15,180 nucleotides of DNA from an uncultured Chloroflexota bacterium. Its GTDB lineage: Bacteria > Chloroflexota > Anaerolineae > Caldilineales > Caldilineaceae. This document shows positions 6,246 to 12,440 of this stretch, in pieces (the stretch's first letter is position 1; every line of letters begins with the position of its first letter). Under the pieces are notes generated by a model. The model saw only the letters and a program-made list of their open reading frames with translations. It did no database searches and was not told the DNA's origin. A program made the position numbers and the translations under genes. The stretch covers positions 1 through 15,180 of the forward strand of contig CAIOHJ010000259.1 of NCBI GenBank assembly GCA_903858085.1, read 5' to 3'.

Positions 6246-8561
6246 TCACTCAAGCAGATCGGTTTCCCCCATAGCTGGCACACCATTGTATACGGATGTT
6301 GACAACGGGTCAATTTGACGGGGCGTTTTGGGCTCTTCTGCCACCAACCTGGACGCATGTGCCTCTTCCAACTGGGAGAGAGGGCGGCTGGCAATCATCA
6401 TTGCAGTCAGGATGGAAAACGCATAGAGAGATTCGACAACCCAAAAGCTGGCACGCAAAAACAGGACGCCGCTCGCTGCCAGGATGCTCAACGCTGCCAT
6501 GGCGTTAAAATTCTGCCGCAGATTGCTATGCATCATATCCACGTGGGAGAAGAGCCTCAGCAGCTGGCGCAGGTCAGCGTTCATCAACACCACCTGTGCC
6601 GTGTCCGTCGCTGCCGTCGTTGCACCCGCCAGCGAGATCGAAACATCTGCTTTCTTCAGCGCGATCGCGTCGTTGATCCCGTCGCCGATGAAACAGACGG
6701 TACGCCCTTCGGCTTTGAGCTGTTCCACCAGCCTGGCCTTGTGCTCGGGCAGCGTGTTGGCAAAGTAGCCGTCCATCCCCAGCTCCGTCGCCAGCCGTCG
6801 CGTGGGTGCCTCCTGATCCCCAGAGAGGATGTGCAGCCGCAGGTTGCGCTGCTTGAGAGCCGCCACCAGTTCCTGTGCCTCCGGACGCACCGTCGCTTCC
6901 AGCTCCACAACGCCGATCAGCTGTCGTTCCAACGCCACAAAGACCAGCGAATTGCCCCGCTCCTGACAGCGCTGGGCAACCCCCTGCAGATCTGGGGAGG
7001 GTTCGATCCCCTCCTGCTCCATAAAACGCCGACTGCCCACAAAGATCGACTGCGGCACGCCCGCTTTGTCCAGCCGTGCGTCGGCCGCCAGACGTACCTG
7101 GATTCCATAGCCGATCTCATAGCTGGACTCTTCGACAGCCGGGACAACCACCCCCTGTGCAGCAGCTTCCGCCAAAATGGCTTTGGCGATCGGATGAACC
7201 TGCCGGTGTTCGGCAGCCGCAGCCAGTGCCAGGACCTCCTGGGCGGTATACGGCTGGACAGGATAGACCTGCACCACATGGGGCTGTTCCAAGGTCAAGG
7301 TGCCCGTTTTGTCAAAGAGCACCGTGTCGACCTTGTTCAGCTTCTCCAGGGCATCCCCCTCTTTGACCAGAATCCCCACCTGCGAACTGTGGTTGAGAAA
7401 ACGCAACAACGTAAAAGGAACCACCCCCACCATGTTGAGCGTGTAGTTGCAGCCAATGATCGCCAACGCCCCCACTGGACCCACCGCCAGCCAGGCAATC
7501 CCGCTGCCGGCCAGGGTCGGCCAGAGCCAGCGGTCTGCGTTGTTCATCGCTTTTTCCATGATAGAAAGCCGATGGGTCGAAGAACGGTTGAGGATCTCTC
7601 CGATCTGGGCTGCGGTTGTGTCAGCACCTGTCTTCTCCACAGCAACAAAGATTCGGCCACTCAGCACAACAGTCGCAGCCAGCACCCCATCCCCTCTCCC
7701 TTTCTCAGAGGGCTGCATCTCCCCCGTCAACATCTGCTGGTCGACCGAGGCAGCCCCCTCCACAACCGTACCGTCGACCGGAAGCATCTGCCCAGCATCG
7801 AAGACCAGCACATCTCCAGTCTGAACCTGCTCGAAGGGGATCTCTGTCTCCACACCGCCGACGACCCGCCAGACCGTGCGGGGCTGCTGGCCAAAAATGT
7901 TCACCATCTTCTGACGCAAAGTCGCCTCGTTGAGCGCAGCAACCTTGTAGGCACCTGCAACGATCAGCAGGCTGACAGCACCCACCGCCAGATAGCCAGT
8001 CGCATAAAGGCCTACCCCGTAAAACAACCCAATGTGGATATAGCTCAGTTTTCGCTCGACCACAGCCTTCTGGTAGGCCAGTTTCACCCCAGGTGCCATG
8101 ATCGACGCACCAAACAACAAAGACAACGTGCCCATCGGCAGCCCTGCTATCAGAGCCAGTACCGTCAGCCCACTCCCCAAGCCAGCCCAGGCCAGCAGAT
8201 GGTTGGCCTCTCTTTGCACAGGGCTCAGCTCTTCAGCACGGCCGTTGGACAGCGCCCGCAGAAGCTCATACCGCTCGCGCCCCAACAGCGGATCAATGTG
8301 GTTGTGCACCCACTGCTGATAGCGTTCGTCCAACTGTGCAATGTGGCTGACCACTGCCTGCACCTGCGCCTGGCTGTAGCGCCCCAGCCCCCTCTCCTGC
8401 ACAAAGCGGTCGATCCCCTGCTGCAATTCGACGCCGACCCTGCGGAGCTGCCCCCCCAAAGGAGCAACCAACGGGGCTGGAGAATCTACCTCCCACTGCT
8501 CCCCCACCAGGGCCTCGACCATCAACTTTGGCCTGCCTGGCCGGCTTCTGAGCTGAATCAT
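6246..8561 (-). CDS. P1B-like P-type ATPase without the CPC motif
   Basis: This 771-residue inner-membrane pump couples ATP hydrolysis to ion transport. Catalytic parts are intact: A-domain TGE 279-281, phosphorylated Asp in DKTGT (D417), the HP motif of heavy-metal pumps in the N-domain (H456-P457), SGD 580-582 and hinge GDGIND 626-631. Eight membrane segments in the P1B pattern are apparent: two pairs at ~120-160 and ~172-208, a pair at ~345-390 before DKTGT, and a pair at ~686-725. There is no N-terminal CxxC metal-binding domain; residues 1-120 are soluble and unlike one. In the sixth segment, 46 residues before D417 where CPC or SPC belongs, it reads GCNYTLN (C371, N372, Y373). The ion is therefore unpredictable. 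The start ATG 8561 has GGGAG five bases upstream. aspS follows after 23 bp. Confidence 0.9.
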   Translation of the reverse strand: MIQLRSRPGRPKLMVEALVGEQWEVDSPAPLVAPLGGQLRRVGVELQQGIDRFVQERGLGRYSQAQVQAVVSHIAQLDERYQQWVHNHIDPLLGRERYELLRALSNGRAEELSPVQREANHLLAWAGLGSGLTVLALIAGLPMGTLSLLFGASIMAPGVKLAYQKAVVERKLSYIHIGLFYGVGLYATGYLAVGAVSLLIVAGAYKVAALNEATLRQKMVNIFGQQPRTVWRVVGGVETEIPFEQVQTGDVLVFDAGQMLPVDGTVVEGAASVDQQMLTGEMQPSEKGRGDGVLAATVVLSGRIFVAVEKTGADTTAAQIGEILNRSSTHRLSIMEKAMNNADRWLWPTLAGSGIAWLAVGPVGALAIIGCNYTLNMVGVVPFTLLRFLNHSSQVGILVKEGDALEKLNKVDTVLFDKTGTLTLEQPHVVQVYPVQPYTAQEVLALAAAAEHRQVHPIAKAILAEAAAQGVVVPAVEESSYEIGYGIQVRLAADARLDKAGVPQSIFVGSRRFMEQEGIEPSPDLQGVAQRCQERGNSLVFVALERQLIGVVELEATVRPEAQELVAALKQRNLRLHILSGDQEAPTRRLATELGMDGYFANTLPEHKARLVEQLKAEGRTVCFIGDGINDAIALKKADVSISLAGATTAATDTAQVVLMNADLRQLLRLFSHVDMMHSNLRQNFNAMAALSILAASGVLFLRASFWVVESLYAFSILTAMMIASRPLSQLEEAHASRLVAEEPKTPRQIDPLSTSVYNGVPAMGETDLLE
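6285..6313 (-). promoter_or_regulatory. Internal promoter of aspS within the end of the P-type ATPase gene
   Basis: On the minus strand TTGACC (6313-6308) and TACAAT (6290-6285) stand exactly 17 nt apart, each five of six to consensus. Transcription from near 6278 gives a 56-nt leader before the aspS ATG. The site overlaps codons for the last ~15-20 residues of the ATPase. Confidence 0.65.
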
Positions 8562-8690
8562 GGCACTCCCTCATGTATGAACAGCAAAAATTGCGACCCC
8601 ACTCGCCCGCTGTGGCCCAGATCGATCGCACCGATACGATCGCCCCTGTCGAACAGACAGCAGCGACAAATGCCCTGGCTGCCCCAGCAG
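8562..8690 (-). other. Leader of the P-type ATPase mRNA
   Basis: Between the predicted start (~8690) and the ATG lie ~129 nt with no convincing ORF. CTGTC-GAACA-GACAG (8646-8660) and two CGATCG palindromes eight bases apart (8623-8628, 8637-8642) can form small hairpins. I recognise no riboswitch here; the stems are short enough to be chance. Confidence 0.35.
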
Positions 8691-8696
8691 GAGATG

Positions 8697-8725
8697 ATTG
8701 TAATACAGGCTCCAGGTAAATTCAA
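8697..8725 (-). promoter_or_regulatory. Promoter of the P-type ATPase gene
   Basis: On the minus strand TTGAAT (8725-8720) and TACAAT (8702-8697) are separated by 17 nt. The -10 is five of six and the -35 four of six to the sigma-70 consensus. An inverted repeat lies 10 bp upstream of the -35. Confidence 0.6.
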
Positions 8726-8734
8726 ACTGTTTTC

Positions 8735-8753
8735 CTGTTTCCTGGGGAAACAG
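8735..8753. repeat. Operator-like inverted repeat in the divergent control region
   Basis: CTGTTTCC (8735-8742) and GGAAACAG (8746-8753) form a perfect 8-bp inverted repeat with 3 bases between. A further near copy ACTGTTTTCC begins at 8728. The site lies just upstream of the ATPase -35 and ~95-110 bp upstream of the plus-strand -35, so a regulator bound here could act on the ATPase gene. The regulator is unknown. Confidence 0.5.
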
Positions 8754-8845
8754 TCGCTCTTCGCATGGCTGCCCTTCGATGCCAGCGTTCGATGCCAGAG
8801 GCTGCCTGTTTTCTCCCTCCTCGATCGGCAGGGCCCATGCAGCGG

Positions 8846-8875
8846 TTGGGCGGGCCAGCCGCTCGATGGTATACT
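8846..8875 (+). promoter_or_regulatory. Promoter of the WS/DGAT gene (extended -10)
   Basis: TATACT (8870-8875) is preceded by TGG, an extended -10; the best -35, TTGGGC (8846-8851), is poor. Right after the -10, CTGCT-CGC-AGCAG (8874-8886) can form a small hairpin at the transcript 5' end. The leader would be about 28 nt, ending with the AAGGA ribosome-binding site. Confidence 0.5.
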
Positions 8876-8909
8876 GCTCGCAGCAGAGGTTGTGCCAAAG
8901 GATGAATCC

Positions 8910-10340
8910 ATGAGCCTTACACGTGTCCCGATGTCCAGCGTCGATAAAGCATGGTTCGAGATGGACTCCGACACCAATCGAATGATCATCAACGGATTGA
9001 TGTGGTTTGACGGCACCGTCGACCACAAGCTCTTCGCCCAAATTCTGGAAAGCCGTTTTGTCCAGCGCTATGCCCGTTTTCGCCAGCGAATCGTTGCCGG
9101 GCTGGGCGGACGCCTTTTCTGGGAACAAGACCCCCATTTCGATTTGCGTAACCACTTCTGCCAGCTCTCCCTCCCTCCTCCCCAGACGGAAGATGGGCTG
9201 CAACGGCTGGTGAACCGCTTGATCCACGAACCGCTGGATCGCCAGAAACCCCTCTGGCGCTTTTATCTGGTCGACGAGTTGAAAGGCAGCTCCGTGCTCT
9301 TTGGCCGGATCCACCACTGCGTCGGCGACGGCATGGCACTGATCCGGGTCCTGCTCAACATGACCTCTGAGACCTTGGCCGACTCCGTGCGGCTCCACAG
9401 CCCAGCAGAGGCCGCCCCCCCCCGCCGCCCCGCTGGACTGTGGCACAAAAGCCGCCAGGTGACCTCGACCGCGCTGGCCGCCGTCAAAACAGTTGCCAGC
9501 CAGACGCTGCTGGCCCTCGAAAACCCCACCCGCCTGCTCCGCACCGCCCAGGCAGTGGGGGCCTTCTCGGCGACCGCCGCGGCAATCCTGGCCAGGCTGC
9601 TGCTGCTCAGCCCCGACCGCCGCACACTCCTCAAAGGCACGCTGGGCACTGTCAAACAGGTGGTCTGGTCTGCCCCCTTCAACCTGGCAGCCATCAAGAC
9701 CATCGGACGAGCGTTCGATGCCACAGTCAACGATGTCCTGGTCTCGGCAGTGGCCGGAGCACTGCGCGAATACCTTCTGCAACTCGGAGAAGACCCCGAC
9801 AGCGGGGATATCCGCGCCATGGTGCCGGTCAATCTGCGCACCGATAGCCAGACCCACGAACTCGGCAACCAGTTCGCGCTGATCTACCTGCCGCTGCCCA
9901 TCAGCCGCGCAGATCCGACCGCACGCCTGCTCCATACCAAACAGCAGATGGACCTGATCAAACAGTCCCCTGAACCGCTCCTGATCTACCAGGTGCTCAG
10001 CCTGATCGGCAACCTGCCAATCGAGCTGGCCCGACAGGCGACTTTGTGGTTTTCCGCCAAAGCCTCTGCCGTTCTGACCAATGTGCCAGGCCCACGCCAG
10101 CCCATCTATTTCGCAGGCCTCCCCCTGCGCCAGCTGATGTTTTGGGTGCCGCAGTCGGGCGAGATCAGCCTGGGCATCAGCATCATCAGCTACAACGGCC
10201 AGGTCATCCTGGGGCTGATGGTCGATGAAAATTGCATCGCCGACCCCAGCCAGATTATGCAGCACTTTGCCCGACAGTTTGAGGCGTTGGCCTGTAGCGC
10301 CAACGCCACCGCCGCCGGTCGTTCGTCCTCCCTCCCCTAG
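8910..10340 (+). CDS. Wax ester synthase / acyl-CoA:diacylglycerol acyltransferase (WS/DGAT family)
   Basis: Enzymes of this family transfer an acyl group from acyl-CoA to a fatty alcohol or diacylglycerol, making wax esters or triacylglycerol at the membrane/lipid-body surface. The 476 residues are of normal length. The catalytic HHxxxDG is intact as HHCVGDG (135-141). Other family landmarks are PLWRFYLVDEL (114-124), the conserved ND in TVNDVLVSAVAGAL (274-275), PVNLR (306-310), TNVPGP (390-395) and the closing LGISIISYNGQVILGLMVD. I chose ATG 8910 because AAGGA lies seven bases before it; a start at 8931 (MSSVDKAWF) would fit the family alignment about as well. An apparent N-terminal extension of the frame back to 6315 is an antisense artefact of the ATPase gene. 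The next gene starts 15 bp later and may be cotranscribed. Whether the product is wax or TAG cannot be read from sequence. Confidence 0.93.
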   Translation: MSLTRVPMSSVDKAWFEMDSDTNRMIINGLMWFDGTVDHKLFAQILESRFVQRYARFRQRIVAGLGGRLFWEQDPHFDLRNHFCQLSLPPPQTEDGLQRLVNRLIHEPLDRQKPLWRFYLVDELKGSSVLFGRIHHCVGDGMALIRVLLNMTSETLADSVRLHSPAEAAPPRRPAGLWHKSRQVTSTALAAVKTVASQTLLALENPTRLLRTAQAVGAFSATAAAILARLLLLSPDRRTLLKGTLGTVKQVVWSAPFNLAAIKTIGRAFDATVNDVLVSAVAGALREYLLQLGEDPDSGDIRAMVPVNLRTDSQTHELGNQFALIYLPLPISRADPTARLLHTKQQMDLIKQSPEPLLIYQVLSLIGNLPIELARQATLWFSAKASAVLTNVPGPRQPIYFAGLPLRQLMFWVPQSGEISLGISIISYNGQVILGLMVDENCIADPSQIMQHFARQFEALACSANATAAGRSSSLP

Positions 10341-10355
10341 CAAAAGACGGTGGCC

Positions 10356-10697
10356 ATGCCCCCCTGCCAGCACTTCCTGTCCAAGTCCCTCCTGCTCTGC
10401 TGCCTGCTGTTCCTCGGACTGACCTGCGGGCCGATCCCCCCTGCCGTCGGCGCCCTTCAGACCGAGGGGGGCGGGCCGCGCCTGCCTGCACAAGATTCAC
10501 CCCTGGCAGTCCCTCCCCCCGCTGCACCGTCCCCCACACGCTCTGCCCCAGACGACAGCGCTCTCCCGCTGCAGCTCTCCCCCCTTGCAGCCCTGCCCGA
10601 CGACCGCCCGCCAACTCCCGACCCTTCGCTCCTCTGGGTCGGCCTGGCCGCCCTGCTGGTGCTGGCCGGCGCCGGCCTGATGGCCGCCACCCGGTGA
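10356..10697 (+). CDS. Small proline-rich membrane protein, unknown function
   Basis: About 113 residues, starting at ATG 10356 (GTG 10350 in frame is an alternative; neither has a strong ribosome-binding site). A basic start followed by a hydrophobic stretch (KSLLLCCLLFLGL) looks like a signal peptide. A low-complexity Pro/Ala/Ser middle follows, then a C-terminal membrane segment (LLWVGLAALLVLAGAGLMA) ending in a short basic tail. The expected topology is exported middle, anchored at the C-terminus. There is no clear lipobox and no sortase motif. I recognise no family. It lies 15 bp after the WS/DGAT stop, so it may share that transcript. The coding strand is extremely C-rich and composition alone could keep a frame open, so some doubt remains; the signal/anchor arrangement argues that it is real. 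Confidence 0.62.
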   Translation: MPPCQHFLSKSLLLCCLLFLGLTCGPIPPAVGALQTEGGGPRLPAQDSPLAVPPPAAPSPTRSAPDDSALPLQLSPLAALPDDRPPTPDPSLLWVGLAALLVLAGAGLMAATR

Positions 10698-10735
10698 CAA
10701 ACCTTCACTCCTGTCCGTATTTTATGTCTAATTGC

Positions 10736-10765
10736 TTGACGAACAGGCGGCTCGTATGGTACGAT
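10736..10765 (+). promoter_or_regulatory. Promoter of the MBL-fold gene (extended -10)
   Basis: TTGACG (10736-10741, five of six) and TACGAT (10760-10765), preceded by TGG, stand 18 nt apart. Transcription would start near 10772, leaving a leader of ~57 nt. No terminator for the preceding gene is visible, so readthrough is also possible. Confidence 0.65.
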
Positions 10766-10828
10766 AGAGGGCGTTGTGAGAGCGGCCACAGGTCGCATTG
10801 AATTCAAAGGCAGCGAAGGTGGGGGGCT

Positions 10829-11683
10829 GTGAGCATCATTCGGACACGTGTGGCGGACGACACCTGGGTGTTTACCAGCCGTCTCTACCTGGAGGTCAAC
10901 GCTGGGCTGGTGGTCACCTCCGAAGGGGGGGTGCTGATCGACACGTTGCCGTTTCCGTCAGAAACCCGCCAGATCATTGATTTTGCCCGCCGAGTCTGCC
11001 CGCAGGGGATTCGGTATGTGATCAACACGATCAGCCACGCCGACCATGTCTACGGATCCTATCTGTTTCCCAATGCCGATCTGATCGCCCACGAAAACTG
11101 CTTGAAGATGCTCAAAAGCTACGGCGTTGAGGCGCTGGCCGAGGCCCGCGAACATACCCCAGAGTTGCGCCAGGTCTCGATTCGCTTTCCCAAACTCGTC
11201 TTCAGCGAAGGGATGATCTTGCGACTAGGAGGCAAGACGCTCCACCTGCTGCACAGCCCTGGCCCCAGCCTGGACACCTGTGTGGTACATGTGCGCGAAG
11301 ACAAAGTCCTCTTTGCCAGCGATCTGATGATGCCAGCCCCGATCATCGCCACCCCCTTTTCCGATGTCGACGCCTACCGCCATTCGCTGCTCAACCTGCA
11401 CGATTTCAACTTAGAATGCATTGTCCAGGGACATGGAGAGATCCTGCTGCGCGGCGAAGTGACGAGCAGCATCGATGCGGCTGCCCGCTACCTGGTCTCG
11501 ATCCAGGCGCTGGTGGCCCGGTTGATGGCAGAGGGGGGCACCAAACACGACCTGGCCAGCTACGACATCGAACAGTTCGAACACAGCCGAATCCCGCTCG
11601 GCGGGCTGGTGCAGCAATTTCATCTCAACAATCTCCACTTTCTCTGGGAAAAGCTGCGCGCAGAACAGCGCCAGAAGCATTGA
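10829..11683 (+). CDS. Metallo-beta-lactamase-fold hydrolase-like protein lacking the first metal site
   Basis: A 284-residue cytoplasmic protein with the MBL fold. It starts at GTG 10829 behind the purine-rich AAGGTGGGGGG. The motif 1 region is TISHADH (67-73): the canonical HxHxDH would have His at 68, but Ile stands there, while H70, D72 and H73 remain. The third motif reads HSPGPSLDT: the His normally after PG is Pro146. D165 (FASDLMM) and H202 (QGHG) are present. So the Zn2 set (D72, H73, D165, H202) is complete while two of three Zn1 ligands are lost. The protein could bind a single metal ion, as B2 lactamases do, or be a non-hydrolytic relative. The substrate is unknown. The C-terminal ~60 residues are helical and end in a His-containing tail. 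A 50-bp gap leads to the next gene. Confidence 0.88.
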   Translation: MSIIRTRVADDTWVFTSRLYLEVNAGLVVTSEGGVLIDTLPFPSETRQIIDFARRVCPQGIRYVINTISHADHVYGSYLFPNADLIAHENCLKMLKSYGVEALAEAREHTPELRQVSIRFPKLVFSEGMILRLGGKTLHLLHSPGPSLDTCVVHVREDKVLFASDLMMPAPIIATPFSDVDAYRHSLLNLHDFNLECIVQGHGEILLRGEVTSSIDAAARYLVSIQALVARLMAEGGTKHDLASYDIEQFEHSRIPLGGLVQQFHLNNLHFLWEKLRAEQRQKH

Positions 11684-11733
11684 ACAGAGCCGGTCGCCCT
11701 TCCTGATGCCCTCCACTGACCCGCAGACCCTTT

Positions 11734-12435
11734 ATGGCTGACCCTGTCGACGCCATTGAAACGATTGTCGAGCTCGTCCGGCGCCTCTCTCCTGCGCAAC
11801 GCCGTGCGTTGGTGCGACGGCTGGCGGTCAGCGGCCTCTGGTCGGCAACCGATCTGGCCACTGACCAGCGTCGGCTGGCAGTTGCCCCGGCGTTGGTCAG
11901 CCCCGGCAGCGCGTCGGCTGCCCCACCGCAGGGACGAGCAGCCCCACCCCGCCCCCCAGAGGCGCCGTCCACGATCCGGGGCCACGTCGTGCTTGGCCCC
12001 CCAGAGAGCCGCCAGACAGATTTTTCTCCCCACCAGATGGCACCGCTGCCCGGCCAGGCCCCAGAAGAAGCGATCGTGCTTCAGCTGCGTGGGGTCTCCC
12101 CCCACCAAGAAGCCCCCCTCGCCGAGTACGTCGTGCGCTGGCCCGGCTACGCCCCCCAGGTCGTCCAGGTGCGCTTCTCTGGGAACCCGACCCAGACCCA
12201 GGCGATCTACGATCTGCTTGAGAAGGCACTGCGTTCCCTGTTGAGCCGACTGCAAGAAAGTCGCGCCGCTCCTGCCACTGCCCGGCTCGTGGTCGACTGC
12301 CCTTCCGACCAGGTCATCGACGAGTTGATCGGCGAGGTGCCCGTGCTCGATGCCCGTGTGCAGACCCGCCACGACCGCGTTGTGCTGCTGTTGGATCAGT
12401 TCGGTGACTGGCAGCTGGTGCGCACAGGGGGCTGA
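11734..12435 (+). CDS. Protein with a putative degenerate RNase H-like domain
   Basis: 233 residues in three parts: a helical N-terminus (1-50; VRRLSPAQRRALVRRL), a Pro/Ala-rich linker (51-110), and a C-terminal domain (~112-233). The last resembles RNase HI-type folds: NPTQTQAIYDLLEKALRSLL lines up with the usual NNxAEYxALIxGL helix, and PSDQVIDELIGEVPV followed by RVVLLLDQFGDWQLV resembles DSQLVVNQLNGEYKV and the last strand. The catalytic acidic residues are replaced (Glu of AEY by Ile158; Asp of DSQ by Pro), strand 1 has no Asp, and the protein ends before the final catalytic helix. If the match is right it is a non-catalytic nucleic-acid-binding relative. The family call is by eye and uncertain; the gene itself is secure. 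ATG 11734 has no ribosome-binding site, suggesting coupling to the MBL gene upstream. It ends 5 bp from the convergent gene. Confidence 0.8.
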   Translation: MADPVDAIETIVELVRRLSPAQRRALVRRLAVSGLWSATDLATDQRRLAVAPALVSPGSASAAPPQGRAAPPRPPEAPSTIRGHVVLGPPESRQTDFSPHQMAPLPGQAPEEAIVLQLRGVSPHQEAPLAEYVVRWPGYAPQVVQVRFSGNPTQTQAIYDLLEKALRSLLSRLQESRAAPATARLVVDCPSDQVIDELIGEVPVLDARVQTRHDRVVLLLDQFGDWQLVRTGG

Positions 12436-12440
12436 CAGCT

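Noticed and set aside
4363..6318. 651-residue plus-strand frame opposite aspS
   Set aside because: It is antisense to a certain gene and has no recognisable motif.
6315..8909. N-terminal extension of the WS/DGAT frame to over 1300 residues
   Set aside because: The extension is antisense to the P-type ATPase. A good ribosome-binding site and the family start are at 8910.
8571..10493. 640-residue minus-strand frame opposite WS/DGAT
   Set aside because: Low-complexity Gly/Gln/Ala translation without domains; antisense shadow.
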